A DNA stretch of 64,000 bases from Zantedeschia hybrid cultivar (lineage: Eukaryota > Streptophyta > Magnoliopsida > Alismatales > Araceae), in NCBI GenBank assembly GCA_030544215.1, contig JARZZO010000002.1:75523150-75587149 (forward strand), given 5' to 3'. This document shows positions 44,341-58,940 of this stretch, piece after piece. The notes under the pieces were generated by a model. It was given only the letters and a program-made list of their open reading frames with translations. It was not told the origin of the DNA and did no database searches. Every line of letters starts with the position of its first letter. Positions within the stretch are counted from its first letter, which is position 1. Made by a program: the position numbers and the translations under genes.

Positions 44341-44827
44341 ATTAGTAGAGACCAATCTTAAAATTATGTAGGTGTCTAGCTCCTTTTATACACTTAACTG
44401 AAGTATAAACCTATAATATCTGTTAAGACCTAACGTTGGAGTAAAATTTGTTATCATGTTCTTCTAAATATTTTAAATTTTCAAACCTCTTATTCAGGTG
44501 ACGATTTTCAAATTTATTTTTAGTGATCCAAATGTCGGGTTGCTACACTAGTCAATGGATTGAAAATTAATAGGACCTCCAAATTTGGACCGGAAGTCAA
44601 AAACCCCATTATCTTAAGTGTGCAATTTTTCTTATTCTACGTGAACTACATGAATTTGGATAATTTTTATGTGAATACGAGTAAAAAAGACTCCAAGAGT
44701 TGGCGATGTGATAGTTGGGTAAGAGAGAGTATGAGAGGGGGAAGAATTTGTGTGTACATATGATACGTCTGGGATGAAAGAAGAGGGAGAGAGAATTGAT
44801 GGGTGCACCTATAAAAAGAGAAACTTT

Positions 44828-44831
<4 letters not shown>

Positions 44832-44874
<43 letters not shown>

Positions 44875-44892
44875 TATATATATATATATATA
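44832..44892. repeat. (TA)n microsatellite
   Basis: About 60 bp of TA with one GA interruption near 44872; open frames through it are repeat artefacts. Confidence 0.9.
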
Positions 44893-45269
44893 ACACGCCA
44901 CAGGGAGCATTTAACTTAGATGCACCTCATCTCAAAAATCATCCATCTTGATTTTGAAAAAAAAATCACTAAATTTTAAAATATTCAAATATCCCCATCT
45001 TGGTTACTTCCCATCCTATTGGCTTGAATTTTCACCGTTAGATCGAAAAATTTAACCGCAACTGTCTAATCAAATACGTCGTTATTTAGGAATCAAAACT
45101 AAAAGTCTATGCGATAAAATCAATTGTCAGAATTAATCTGATAAAGTTTCTATGTTTTCAGTATTTTTAGACGTTGATTTGTTATACGTGTCTAGTTGGA
45201 CAACTCCAGTTGATCGTCAAGATCAGACAGTGAAATTAAAATCTTAAGGATGAGATCAACCTTAAAGGC

Positions 45270-45270
<1 letters not shown>

Positions 45271-45358
<88 letters not shown>
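45271..45358. repeat. Compound (AT)n(AG)n microsatellite
   Basis: About 30 AT units run directly into about 13 AG units. Confidence 0.9.
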
Positions 45359-45362
<4 letters not shown>

Positions 45363-45385
45363 GTTATGATGCAACGGGCTACAGT

Positions 45386-45605
45386 CAGTGGCGGATCCAC
45401 CTTATATTCAGTGGGGTCACATGACCCACTGAATTTTGTAAAATTTAGGAAGCCCACTAATCTTAACATGTTAGAGTAATTGGCCAACTAATCTCAACCT
45501 ATTAGAGTGATCCCACTGACCCATTGATTCAGACTTAATAGAGTGACCCCACTAGTCCACTACTCGAGTGATCCCACTAAATAAAATTTCTTGTGTCCGC
45601 CACTA
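45386..45605. mobile_element. MITE of the AGTGGCGGA family, copy 2
   Basis: Begins CAGTGGCGGATCC and ends GTGTCCGCCACTA, an inverted pair of about 10 bp. Interior TATTCAGTGGGGTCA and several GAGTGA(T/C)CCCACT words. No certain target duplication. Confidence 0.6.
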
Positions 45606-48380
45606 TTTTAGTACGCAACTAGGTTGCACACATTTGTTTTGACCCTATCCCTATATAAAAATAAAATAAAATTCATCATAAAATTTTAAATATTTGATTA
45701 TCCTCTTTAAGATTGTTTCCATCCCTTAATGATTTATTTTGACTATCCGGTCGTGTCCGATCGTGAAAACTCAATTGTGACCATTTATTGAATACTTGCA
45801 AATTTAATTTTTAAAAATAATAAAAAATAATAAAAAAATATAAAATTGGTCAGATTACCCTTAAGATTGTTTCCATTTCCTAATATTTTATTATTCATCA
45901 CCAATTTGCTCGCATCTGATTGGATGGCTACAATCAATTCAGATAGATTCCACGATGAAAATTAAATTCTAAGGTATGAAAATTATCCTGTGGGGCTAAT
46001 TGAATATTTAGACATTTATGATTTTTATTTTTTTTCCAACATAGGGATGGGCCCTAGTTGCACCACAACATTCTGTCTTATTCTGCGTATTGGGAGGTGC
46101 ACGTCATTGTGTCACGTCTAATCTCATGGCAATAACGATATATGATGTAGGTATTGGAATGAGATACATAGACATTTTCTGTAGCCACTATACGGCTACA
46201 TGGGCACCTACCGTAGACATGTAACCCATATTCCCTCTATCGGGAGAACTAGAATATTTCAATTGAACCCGTAAAAAAAAGGTATGCTCTCATTAAGACT
46301 CCTAATGCTTAGAAGCCTAATAGGAGTCCTTCGTCTCTAAACTTTTTTAAGATTAGATCCTACTCCTGCCTTAACCATCGGAGAGCTTTCCCCTGTCAAG
46401 AACTGGGGGATGCCTTGATCATTTTCTTGTCTTGCAAGATCGCCAATCAGAGTCATCACTACTGTCCAACAAGGGTTGTGATAGCCCTTAGATCCTCAAC
46501 GTGAACCCAACCACTACAATAACAATATTTGATAAAAATGAATACAACAGGTATAATATAGATATACTTAGTGCTGCACTGCAAAGGCATGATCTCTTCT
46601 TTTTTTTTTTGAAATTTTTTTAGCCATCTAATCAAAGACGATACATATAACTCCTTTAGGTTAAAAATAAAATAAAAAAGTCCAATTGGTACAGTTGCAC
46701 TGACCTTTAGGCCAAAAAGTATTACTTATATTTGTTTATATCCTTAGCCAAATCACAAGACCTCTTCCGATTGGACTCCATAAAATAACAAAAGAATCAT
46801 CAAACCAAATAGGAATCGACTTAAATATTGGAGTCAGCCGGGGCTACCTTACTTTTGGCTGGTCAATCTAGTCAATAAAGATATCAATCATCATCGTCAT
46901 AGCCTCCTTATTTACTTAGAGGTTCACGGTATGAATCATATCCCATTATTTTATCTAATCTACCTAAATCATCAAGAATATCAACAAAGAATGAGATTAA
47001 GAATCGGACAAAACCAGATAGAACCTATTAATTTTGGCCAGTATTGAGCTGGTCCTTTCAATTCTGTCGATCTTCAGCTAGTTCCTTGCTATCATGATGT
47101 GCTTTAAAACATAGTCCAATTTATGCTTAATTTATTGTTAAAACTCATCGTGTGCTCAACTCTTATTACATTTCACATTAACAAGTCTTAATCAATGATT
47201 TCATCTTTTATATATAATGTTTAGCATTGACTATTAGTTGCTTAGAATCATTGTTGTGTTGTTGATTAATATATTAATAATGATAGAGTACTTTTTCTTA
47301 TTTTTAATTTTTTTTACCACCTCTCTAACTAGCCCCTCATGCAGGCAATAGAAATGGCCAGAAGCGGCCTAAACGGCCAAACCGGACCGGTTCCTGAAAG
47401 TATGATTTTTTAATTCTTTTTTTGTTGGACTCGGTCACAAAAGCCAACCTGGATTTCGGACTGAAACCCAGAGGGCATACTGGGCCGAGACCACGATTGG
47501 CCCAACAGGGCTGGGCCATAGTAGGCACTAGGCAGGTGCTGCTGTTTCCCACTTCGAGAAATTCTTGCTAAAATATATATTGCACCAGTTGGATCGTGTA
47601 AGATTGCGTAAGCAGTGATTCTATTTTTTATAATATATTTTTACTATCTGATCTTATAGAGGCTGAGTTGAGGTGGTTCTCTAACTTGACAATTTAAAAA
47701 TAAAAAATAAAAATTATACGGCTATATTGCCATCCGATCACTTTTGATTAGATGAAAGCAGACCATGCATTATAGCAAGTTGTTCTTGCTCATTTCACTA
47801 AGATATTGTTTTCTCTCACATTTTTACTCTTTCAATACTATTTTTTTACATTTGTTATGAAAGTTTCTGAATTTTAAAAGCCATAACAGACTAAACAACT
47901 AAAAAGGTGTGAAAGGATCCAATATCTATGTTTAAATATCTATTTTTTGCATAATTCCATATTTTTGAATGGTTAGTTAGATTTTTACAATTAGAGGTGG
48001 AAGCCTTTGTGGTCCGATAATATGGGTCATTTTTAGACAATTTGAAATTAAAAAAAATATTTCATAACAAATATACATTAATATATGAGCGTATCCCAGG
48101 AAAAAGATAACCTTTAATCGTATGATTTCATGATCTGAGATTTAAATAACAATACTTTCATCTTTATCGAATTAGTTTGGTGTATTAAATGGATACTATT
48201 AAGCGGTTTTGTCTTATATGTGAACTGAACAGCGTCCACCGACCTTTCAATTCACTATGGCATAAGGAAACTTTATTCGGAAATTTGTATATACATGTAA
48301 TGTATGTGTATTTAACTAATTTGTAATAGTTGCTACACCTTATGGTGTGCAGCCAAAAAAATAAAATTTTTTATTTTTTT
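45606..48380. other. AT-rich intergenic DNA, no gene seen
   Basis: 46790-46960 resembles the tail of an RTE-type LINE on - (TCATCATCGTCATAGCCTCC then GTATGAATCATATCCC). 47350-47540 is a short GC-rich stretch (GGCCAAACCGGACCGG) probably from an old MITE. Nothing else recognised. Confidence 0.4.
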
Positions 48381-48602
48381 TTTATGGTCGGCCCCATCAT
48401 ATCCAACATGTAGCATAATCCAATGTCTGATTGGCTAAACAATAAAAAACCGAGCCTCAGATTACTGGGTTTGGCCCATTAAGGTTTTTTTTTTAATGTT
48501 CGTTGAAGTTTGATTTTTGTTTTTTTGTAAGAATTTTTTGACTTGTCTGATTGGAGATTAGATTGTATAGAAATGTCGGGTATCATAGGGCCGACCATAA
48601 AA
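48381..48602. mobile_element. MITE with 20-bp inverted ends
   Basis: TTTATGGTCGGCCCCATCAT at the left end matches, inverted, TTTATGGTCGGCCCTATGAT at the right end. About 222 bp. Part of its interior (TCTGATTGGAGATTAGA) has a diverged echo near 52895-52930. Confidence 0.65.
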
Positions 48603-48904
48603 AAAACTTCAATTTTTTTGGAGAATACTCTTAACTAGTTATGGTTCAAGGCTAGTTTGCAGGAGTCTAACCTCATCTGGCCTGCCGAGCGGAGCCCACT
48701 TGGCCTGTTGCAATCACAATCCTAACAACAGGAACACGCAAGCCCAATATTCACTTCAATATAACGCCAATGGGTATTGACAGATCATATTGGATTCCAA
48801 TCAGATGGAAAAAATGTACTACATAACAATGTTAGTATGATCTATTAATTTTGATGATAAAAAACCTCCTATACTGTTAATGTTGTCAGTGTTTAGGTGT
48901 TCTT

Positions 48905-49070
48905 GTGCCAAAATTGGCAAACTAAAGACGGTTTCAATGAACAGCCTCGCACATCACTACTTCAAGTGTGCTATCACAGGTCTCTTCTTGCTTCATTTTT
49001 GGTCCTTTAAGTACCTTCCTTCCCTCGTCCAATCATAGTCATCTTCTGGCAGACGACCTGCTATACATTA
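48905..49070. repeat. Interspersed repeat, copy 1 (second copy at 51222-51365)
   Basis: CAAACTAAAGACGGTTTCAA, ATGAACAGCCTCG, AAGT(A/G)(T/C)(G/A)CTATCACAG-like text and ATCTTCTGGCAGA recur in the same order in both copies. Identity of the parent element unknown. Confidence 0.55.
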
Positions 49071-49492
49071 ACAAATAGGGTGAGGACAACGTAAAACGAG
49101 ATCTTTTGGGCCTTCCTTTTCTACATCTATGTGTACCCTCAGACATATAAAGGAGACCGTGAATAACTCTTTGATTTGAAAGTATACAAAGAGGCAAAGA
49201 AAAAGATTCAAAGGATCCCATTTCCACCTACAACATGTCAAAAGTTGAACCATATATTCGTATGGAGGGTGCTTCGGGTTTTTTCTTATGTGCTATACAT
49301 AATGTAGCAAGGACAAGGAGACCTTAAGAGAGACATAAAGCTTTATATATACCTTTTTTAAAAAAAGAAATTAAGAGTAACTTAGAGAAGCGTGAAGGGG
49401 ATACACAGTTTGAACTTCTTCCCCTTGTCTACTTGTTTTATTTGTTCTTTGTGCATGGGGTCGACTTATTTTTCTCAAGAGAGAGAAATCCC

Positions 49493-50095
49493 TTAGGACA
49501 TGTTTGGTAAAAGTTATACTTAACAGTCACTTTTAGCTTTCATTTTTCACATAGAATGAATCGAGGGAGAGAGGTTATAACTAATTTTGATTTATTACAA
49601 AAGTCAACTCTTTTGTAACAACTTCACTTTTTCTCTAATCTTAGAAACTCTCCCTTTATAGTTTTTTGTTGCAAGCCAAAACAAAAGTAAAATACTACAT
49701 AAATGGCTTTCAAGATTTAATGGCTTCTACAAAAAATAAATAAGGCCGTATTTGGAGCAACTTTCATTTGTAAGCATTTTGTACTTCCATTTAATTATTT
49801 TTTTGTATGAAAGCCATCAAATCTTGGAAGTCATTTATGTAGCATTTTACTTATGTTTTGGCTTCTAACCAAAAACTACAAAGGGAGAGCTTCCAAGATT
49901 AGAGAAAAAGTGAAATTATTATGAAAAAGTTGATTCTTGTAACAAACCGAAATTAATTATCACATCTCTCCCTTAACTCATTCTATGTGAGAAGTGGAAG
50001 CCAAAAATGACTTTCAAGTAGAAGTTTTGCCAAACACGTCCTAATATAAATGTAAAAGTGCTTCCAAATAAAAACTGTGCTAAACACGGCCTTAA
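49493..50095. mobile_element. Large foldback (nested MITE pair)
   Basis: About 230 bp from 49493 (TTAGGACATGTTTGGTAAAAG-type end) pairs with the inverted copy ending at 50044 (CAAACACGTCCTAA), sharing TCACATAGAATGA, CACTTTTTCTCTAATCTT and AAGTAAAATRCTACATAAAT in inverted order. A second set of ends, AAGGCCGTATTTGG (49742) and AAACACGGCCTTAA (to 50095), belongs to an overlapping relative. RNA from it would be a long hairpin. Confidence 0.7.
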
Positions 50096-50504
50096 GATTT
50101 TTAACTTTGTATAATATGATTGAACCGCCAACAATTGCCTTGGCCTGTCACGATCCTAATAACAATAACATGCAAGCCCACAATATCGTTTCAATGTCAT
50201 GCCGATAGGGTATTGGGAGGTCATACTAGAGTCCGATAAGATGGCAAAAAACATGCTACTAAAATGTTAATGTCATCTATGATAACAAACCATCTATTAT
50301 GTTGCTAACGTACCTTGTTTGTCCGCAACCCAATTCCCTTGTTTTCGTTTACGGGAAAGGCCCACCATAAATTAAGACAAGAAAATCGAAACATTCTCCT
50401 GTTTTGTTTTTCTTGATTTTAAAACCACAAAATTTCTTTTGTTTTAAAACCAGTGATTTTGAAACCAGCGAATTACAAAGCTTTACATTGGAACAAGCAA
50501 CCCC

Positions 50505-50950
50505 TTAAATTATCATCATCATCAAAATCTTATCCCAACTAATTAGGGTCGACTACATGAATCATGTCCCGCCATCTTAATCTATCCAGTGCCAAATTAA
50601 AAATAACACGTAGCAATGCCAAGTCTTTTCTAACTATATCTAACCATCTCACTTAGGTCTTCTTCGATATCTTCTACTCTCCTCTATTCTAATTCTATCA
50701 CACCTCTTAACTGGTATTGAATTTGGCCGATGATGTAGATGACTAAACTATCTCAACCTATTCTCCCTAAGCTTAATGTTAATGAGAGTAACCCCCTAAA
50801 TTCTTACATATATATATTCATTCTTAATTTTATCTTTTCTAATTCTACCACTTATCCACCTCAACATCTTCATTTCAACAACACACAATCTTTGCATATG
50901 ATCATTTCTGAAAGTCCAACACTCGGAATCATATAACATAGTAGGTCTTA
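50505..50950 (-). mobile_element. RTE-type LINE 3' end remnant
   Basis: On + it begins ATCATCATCATCAAAATC then TTATCCCAACTAATTAGGGT and CGACTACATGAATCATG, the widespread plant RTE 3' end read backwards. The following 400 bp contain decayed coding text. Confidence 0.55.
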
Positions 50951-53900
50951 TAGCTGTCCTAAATAACAAACAACCCCTTAAATGCTTTTAGATTTGAGTG
51001 ATTGACCTGATAACTTCATTATGATAACTTAAGCTAGTTTGCACATGAGGAGATGTACTAGAATAAGTCCATATTTTTTTAAAAAAGATAAACAAAAAAT
51101 GTATTGAAAATTATGACGTTCTCTCCGCTCAATGCCTTAAAATTGTTAGATGATCCAATAACTTTAATGGGCACCCCTCTTCTAGGGGTGATCCCAGACG
51201 GGATTGTCCTCCCAAAATCTGGACAAACTAAAAACCGCTTTGATGAACAGCCTCGTAGACCACTACATCAAGTACAGTATCACAGTAGGTCCCCTCTTGC
51301 TTCATTTCAGATCTTTTAAGCATGGTCCCTTCCCTGTCATCTTCTGGCAGATGACCTGCTATGCATCCACCCTGACATATAGAGCAAGGGCAATGCACCA
51401 GCACCTGCAGGATGTCAAGAGTTGCTTCTCATTATTAAAAGCTTCTCTCAACCAAGAGTTCATCAAAGGTTGCTTCCAGGGGCCAAATCAATGCACCAAT
51501 TCTTTTTCTTCTGATTATCAGAGGTGGCTTGTAATATATTCTCATGTTTCTGCACTATCAATCAGTTCAAAATGAAAATTACATACAACTTTAGGTGGTA
51601 ACTAAAGATCAAACCAGATTTGGAAAAAGCTCAAAATAACTGACTTCTCCAAAATCCTCCCAAAATTCTGAGTTTTGTTCCAAAGAACACTGTTCATTTC
51701 ATAATTGGTTGTTAGCCAACTCCAAGTGGTACCTTGCTACTCTCACATGATATCACATGGTTCACCCTTCTGACTTTCTTCCTTAGCTCATCACCTAGTA
51801 GAAATTGTCCAATGCATTTGCTTTTGATTGCACGGAATGGTCCGGTCAGCAGTAATGAGAACGAGATGGGAGCGGAGATCTTCTAGTTTACTAGTCGACC
51901 TTTTTTAGAAAATAATACTACTTTCGAGAGTCAGAACGATGGTAAAATGAGTGAATCTTGCTACTAAAATTTGCTTCCTCACATGGGATGTGTGGAACCT
52001 GATTGACTTTGAAGGTCATCAACAATGCTACTAACTCTGGTTTTACACCATTTTGTGACCTGAAATTTAAGGAGCCCCAGTCAAGAATTGGGACTGGGCC
52101 ACCATATACTAGGGTGAAGATAGTTGTTGAGGCCATGTGCTGTAAGGTGGGCACGTTCTCTAGGGATGGTGCAAGCTCCTTGTCATAGCCCTAATGGTTT
52201 TTTGCACTTTTGATTCTTCCCATGTAGGGGAAGAAAGTTATCAACACTACCCCTTCACTGTGGTCTGATAAGAAAGATCTCCAAATGAGGCCAGATGAAA
52301 GAGGACAACAGGTGCAAGCAACTCCTCAGTGCCTTCTGCCAAGAAGCTCCCTACCACATGATTGAACAGCTTGATGCCATCCAAGAAATGCCAATTGGAA
52401 TGGAAAGGAAGAAAGCTACCTGACACTTCCTGGCAAGCTGAGGAATGTGTCTAAGACTTATGCTGTGGTGCTCTGCACTGGGGTGGGCTTGACAACGGAT
52501 GGCAACTCATATGATGGTGCAATCCACTGGGAATTGTGCCATTTATCCCAAGCAAAAACAATCACACACCAAAAAGGAAATTTCACATCACAGTACAGTC
52601 TATCCACTCTTAGAACAGTGGAATGTTCCTGTACATGTTGTCACCCTCATGAAATGCTTTCCCCTTCCCACATTTATCTGGTAGAGTAAGACTTGATGTA
52701 CCGCTATGTGGTGCTCGTACACTTAAATTCTTTTTTGAAAATTTTTAAGTCACTCCAAGATGCTTTGTGTCTTTCCATCTATTGCCAATTGGACTACCCA
52801 AAAATTATAATAAATCAAAGACTAAATCTCAATGAATAGCAAAAAGAAAATCCTTAGTGAACCAAATCTAAGAATAATTTTTAATTTTTTAGAATTTTTG
52901 AGTCATCTGATCAAAGATTAGACTGTATAGACACATAGAACGTCTTGGGGCGATCTAAAAAAGAATTCAAAGAATTTTATTTTTGAGTATACAAGCAATG
53001 TCATGCAGTGCAGCACCACATGCAAGTCTTACTCTATCTAGTATGCCAAGGAAGTGAAGCATGAATTGTGTGTTTCTTCTGTATTACAGCCCTTACTGTG
53101 AGTGCCTGAAATATCTTATTCTTTCTTCCAAAGATATTGCTGTAAAAGTGTTGCTTGCATTGATGACCCATTCAGATGCCATGGAGCCCATTTGGCCTTC
53201 TTTCCTGCAGCAATTATGCACACTGCAGATTAAGTGGAATGTTTTAAAACGTTTCAGTGGGCTAATCTCTGTTTTGAATAATTCCAAGGAGTTCTTTAAC
53301 AGCTGAATGATCATTCATCTTAAATACAAATGCTCAATATTCCCCAGGGGAATCTTGTCCGAGCAATAGGTCTCATTGCTTAAATTAATCAGCTTTCCAC
53401 TTGTCAATATTGGTTAAATTAATTGATCACACACCTTAGAGGTTGACTTCTAACCGGATTTCCATTTATTTTTATTTTTTTTGGGTATCTACATGAATGA
53501 AACTGATAGAATAAGGCTTAAGATGATGATCTCTCTCTCTCTCTCTCTGTGACACACACCAATGCAAGGTCTACACCATTACAGTAGTAATGGGCCATCA
53601 TAAATATGGCAATTGGAGGTTGAATCCAATCACATGCATGAGGTGAAGATCCTTCTTTTTTAATACACATATATGCCTGTTCTTGAATCTGAGTGTGGCC
53701 AGTGGGTCTCTGTTGCATCTGAGAATTTAGTTAAGGGAATTGGTGAGAGTCTAATTAAAGGAAGCTCGTTATTAAACCTACTGGCCAACACTTCAACATG
53801 CAGACCCTACGTGGATCTAAACTGATCTCCCTCCTTTATGGCTGACCTACATGGATATATATCAACCCTAATGCTGGCATTGAAGGAACACTTGCATTGG

Positions 53901-56900
53901 AAATAGTCCAAAAAAACAAAAAAAGTTGTACTAAAGATGCCTTTAACAAGATTAGTTTGATTATTTGACAGCCAAGCCAGCACTCAATAAGTGTAATAGA
54001 AGGGTGGCAAAAAATTTAATATAATATTATTCTTCTAAGATAATTTAAGGGTTCTTGAATATATATCACTATTACATTTCAAACTTGGCATTTATGGATG
54101 TAAGAAAAGCTGGCAAAAGCATTTGCACTGCATTTATATCATTCTTGCATGGAAATTTTTTTTGGAAATCCGCCACTTGAGTGTCATTGTCCTACATTTG
54201 AAATTTTTTTGCTTAGAACTACATTCTCAAGGACTTCTTCTCTAATGGAAGATTAAGTACACTCATGGCCAAAAAACCCTAAAGTGTCATTTAACTACTA
54301 TATCTTTTCCTCTTCCATTACCACTGATAGAACATCAACCTAGCACTACTAGAAGAGGGAGGACGCTCAACCAAGATCCTGCGAAGGATATATATACAAA
54401 TACATTCATTGAAATGGCAAATTTAAAGTTTTAAGTGCCATATATAAGGTCTACACAAATCTAACCTTGTGCTTCAGTACTAATCTCAGCCTCTTCTTTC
54501 TATACCCCATCCCATTGACTAGCTATTTTGGACCAATGTACATCTTAAAGACATGCAAAAATAACAAAAACACCCCTCGCCTAACTAATTAAGTTTCTAA
54601 TAGAAGAGAAGGTTGGGCATTGATAGCTTGTCACATGGCGTTGCGAGGCCCAATCAATCCCCATGGTGTTGCTAGCATTGCCCTCTAAGTTGGACAACCT
54701 ACCCTGTTCTCCCCCACTCGCTTATGTTTCCCTCATGCATTGAGGAGAGGCCCCCAAAAGCCCCCATGAAAGAGACCTCTCACCCCAACTACCAACCTAC
54801 CATCTTAATGACATAAAATAGAGAAACATAAGCCCTAAAAAAAACCCATCCCAAGATGGGTACAAATAATAATACGTTCTTCTTGCAGATACATCCCTGC
54901 TACCCATTAAAATTCACATTTATCATTGCAAGAAATGTCTTTACATGCATAACCCTATTATATGGAATTATGTGAAACTTGCATTTATGTTACTTAATGT
55001 TACTCGATCATCACATTGAGAGGGGAAGAGAAGGGACAGAATGGGTAAACTGGCTTTTTGTCAACCCCAAAAAAAAAGGTTCAATAATCAATTTTTCATC
55101 CGTTTAACCTAGAAACTTGCAAGAACGATACTATACATAAAAAATACATTTCCAACTGTAGTAGATACATAATTTATCTACATAGGTGGTATAGTTGCAT
55201 AAAGACTTTAAAGGTAGTAAACCAAAGATCTAACAGTACTTATTACATCAGCAAAGTTAAACGCACTCTTTGATATGGTATAACTTATAATAACAATATT
55301 CACATGTGAAAACTCTAAACCATTAACAACATGGTAGTCAAATCAGTGACTAATGATAATAATTTGACCATCAACTGTACAATTGTACGAAGTACCCAAT
55401 AATATAATATCAAAGCAAGCTACCTAAAAGAGTAATAAACAATACGTTATCATCAACATTGCATGGATATAGATTATTGCAGTAGTTCCAAGGTAGCTAC
55501 TGACTAAAATACCTTGTGAGCTACATGGCAAGAAGGCACAGAACGTTCTGATATCCTGAGGTATATGCCAACTTGCAGGCACGCAGCTGTGGGGACTGGG
55601 GATACCAGTGGCAGAAAAACATGTGTAAGCTCATCTATCTTTGGATACTGGATAAATGATTAGACTCCTTGCCAGGGAGGATATGGTACATTTCTTTTTC
55701 TTTTTCTTTCCTTTTGTTGAAAGGGTAAGCTAGTTGGCCAGCTATATGTACAATGACTCTTAGGTGGACAGGATTCAAATCTCATGAGATTTAATATTGT
55801 TCCAATTTAGGGATAAATTTGCACAATAATGCATGATTTTTCCATCTTATTTTGGAGAAAATTTTAGGTCCAGAACTATGATCAGAGAAGAAATCGCACA
55901 AACCGCATGTACCGCATGAATGGATGTTTTTATGCATCCAACAAGTTTCGAATCCGCAAGCTCCTAGGGGGTTTTCATTCTTTTACCATCCAGCCTACAG
56001 GCTCTCTACCTCTCTCATTCCATGTAATGCAAATTTATAGGAATGCGATTTGTTTTGAGGATAGCCTGCCAGTTTAGTTTCCTGTGTACGTGTATGTTAT
56101 GCCATCTCATCATCTTTTTGTCCATTCAATTATGAGGTTATACATTTTAGGTGCGTTGGATAGTGTAGAGGGAAGACACTGGGTGAAGCGGAGGATCGTC
56201 CGATCAGCTCTCCTAACATGCAATGAGATTTGTTTGATAAAAAAATGGCGCCTTGCAGGAACCTGCAGACACCATAAGGCGATCAAGGGTAGGTTGGAGA
56301 AAGAACTTCCGATGCCTAAATCAGATCCCTCGAAGAAGTTGATAGGCTAAGATTTTTTGGGTATGAGTGTGACTTTGTCTTCAAGGGGAACCTGTGCTTT
56401 TATACCGTACCCTTAGAAGATCAGAGGATCTTTCTGTAACAGCCTTTCGCTACCCACGATTTGGAGCCCCTGATTGCACAGGAGATCGTGGATAGGCATG
56501 CTGGAATACGTAGTCTTTCTCACTTGCTTAGTGGCATAGATCGTGGGGCCTACCGTAATTAGACAATTGCTATCCTTTAATCGTGATTTTCACTAAGAGG
56601 CGAGAGAGGTGGAATTTGAATCTTATCGAGTGTCTCGCCTTCTTGGGAAGTTGGAGTCTCGGTTGAGTGGTCCTTGAGCCTTGACCTTGTTGGCCTGTTG
56701 ATCTGGGCCTGTAGGAGCTTCATGCTCTCCATGAGCCTGGTCCTCTTGGAAAGTTGGAGCTTGATCCTCTCGAGAAGTCAGAACCTTTGCCTGGGATCTT
56801 ATAAGGCCGCTTCTTGGAACCGACGATCCTAGACCATCTCGTTAGGCACTCGCAAGGGGCCCATGTGGCAATTGCGTGTAGTGCCCTTGAACTGAGCCGC

Positions 56901-58940
56901 GGGCTTTTTGGACTGTCCTCCGTTGGGTCTAATTGGACGAAGGCCGACTGTATTCCGAGGCTTTAATTTTTTTTGTACTCTTTAATTTTTGGCCCAATTG
57001 CTCTTTTTATATTTTTGAGGAAGAATCACAAGATTCCCTTATAATCATGAGAAAAAAGTAAACTTAATGATAAAATCTGAATAAACAGAATGTGAATGAT
57101 GGAAAAGCTGATCCACATCAGGAGTGCAATAGTTGAGGAGCGTCAAATGTTCCAAAACCTATAATTATGATCCTAAAATCTCATTTGGCAACTTCACTCT
57201 TTGTTCTGATTTTTTTTTTCACCATCTATTTCAGAGTTATCCTTGAGAACAATATTACCTAACTGTACCTTAATAAAGACTTAAAGATTCGTCTAAGTCT
57301 TTTGACACATTGTCTTGTCCCTACATGATAAGGCAAGATACATAAAGTAATTTTTCATGGAGAATCTCTATGTGGAAGTGTAAAGGTGTGGACGTAAATA
57401 GAAATTAATAATCCATGATATTGTAAAGGTGTGAGTGTAAGTAGTAATCGATAGTCCATGGTGATATGATTCCTCCTTATTGAATCCTAATGGAATAAGG
57501 GATATGTGGGATGAACATCTTTCTTAAATATTACAACAACTATCTCACGGAAAGTTTGTAAGAAAGGCTGTTTAGTTCTCCTTTAGGTGGGTTTAAAAGA
57601 GGAGTGAAAACTCTCTGATCACAGTACAGTAGCACTCTTTTAGAGATATGTCCATTTCCAAATAAATATATTCAATTGCCCATTTGGTAACATATATAAA
57701 TAAATACATTTTTCATATAAGGGGCATCTCTATATATCAATGATATGCATGTAAGGGACATCTCTATTATGACACATGATATCTCACTACCGTCACTGAT
57801 TAAATGTTTCGAGAATATGGAAGTAGAGTAGTACTATCTGGAGGCCCACTATTATTTGATATTTTTATTTCTAGTTTGTGATAATTTTAAGCATAATAAC
57901 ATAGATACTCTGAACAGCCAACTTAAAGACATTTTGAATTCCTAGATAAAGGATGTATAAATTAATATTTGAAGGCAACATTTGATGACATCTGTTGAAA
58001 AGTGACAGACAAAGATGAAGCATATGAGCAAGGAAGAGTCCAGGTGCTCCCCTGCTGAGTCCTCTGTGAATGGGACTCCCTCAATAAGTACTTAGATACT
58101 AATTAAAACGATGCCATGATGCAGTGGATTTCTTTACTAAAATGCATCATTATTATTGGAAAGGTCGACCTGACATAATTAGTATTAGATAGAAATTAAA
58201 AATAAAGAAAACACGAATATATTTAAATCAGATTATTAAATAAAAGGGTTTCAAAAGACCTTTCGCTAATTCTTTTAAGAGATTAAATTATTTCCTTTCT
58301 CATCCTTTGAAAACATTCAAGTATGTTATGTCATTCAACTTTCCCAAATGATAATTCTTCTTCTTGTTTTGTGATCTCAGATTCTAGTACTCATCAATCT
58401 TATTGCTAACAATTTAGGAATGAATGCCCTCAAGCTTCATGTATAGGACTTTAATGGGCAGTAAAATATGAACTAATTAAAGTTGTGGGGACCAAGCCTG
58501 CATAATAAAGTAAGATTCTCAAGAAATATTCTCAAAAGATAACAAGAAAAATGGTGTGAAGATATTCAAATCCAAGCCTGTCAGCTACGTTACATTTGGT
58601 ACTACATAGCTGTACAGTGAATAATATAAATTTTTGTCTAGAAATAGAAATTATGCACTGATATATGCTTTATAACCCATACAAATTAACTGTATCACCA
58701 GATATCCTGTCACTTCTTTTGTGTAGTGCTCTCCTCAATGCTCCAAACCCACAATCACAACATATCAAGATTGGAAATTCAGATGCATTCTCCAAATATT
58801 GCAATCATATGGACCATGACATAGATCTCAAGGATGAGATGAGGAGGTCAACTTGAAACCTCCTAGTTGTTGGAATCTTAGAAACCAACCTATCCCACCA
58901 TTACCTGTCTCATTTTATACAAATAGGTTTCATTTGCATC
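50951..58940. other. Gene-poor intergenic DNA
   Basis: 51222-51365 is the second copy of the interspersed repeat at 48905. 53529-53550 is a CT microsatellite. 55726-55830 holds a weak tRNA-like word (GGATTCAAATC). 56350-56970 is less AT-rich, with repeats of TTGG(A/G)AAGTTGGAG, and may be an LTR or transposon fragment. 57379-57464 is a 43-bp tandem duplication (TGTAAAGGTGTG). No gene could be supported; open frames of 60-120 codons are short and without recognisable domains. Confidence 0.4.

Noticed and set aside
44832..45358. Open frames rich in Ile-Tyr or Ser-Leu
   Set aside because: Direct translations of TA and GA microsatellites.
56084..56350. 88-codon frame, possible small gene
   Set aside because: No recognisable domain, no neighbours, weak start context; could not be told from chance.
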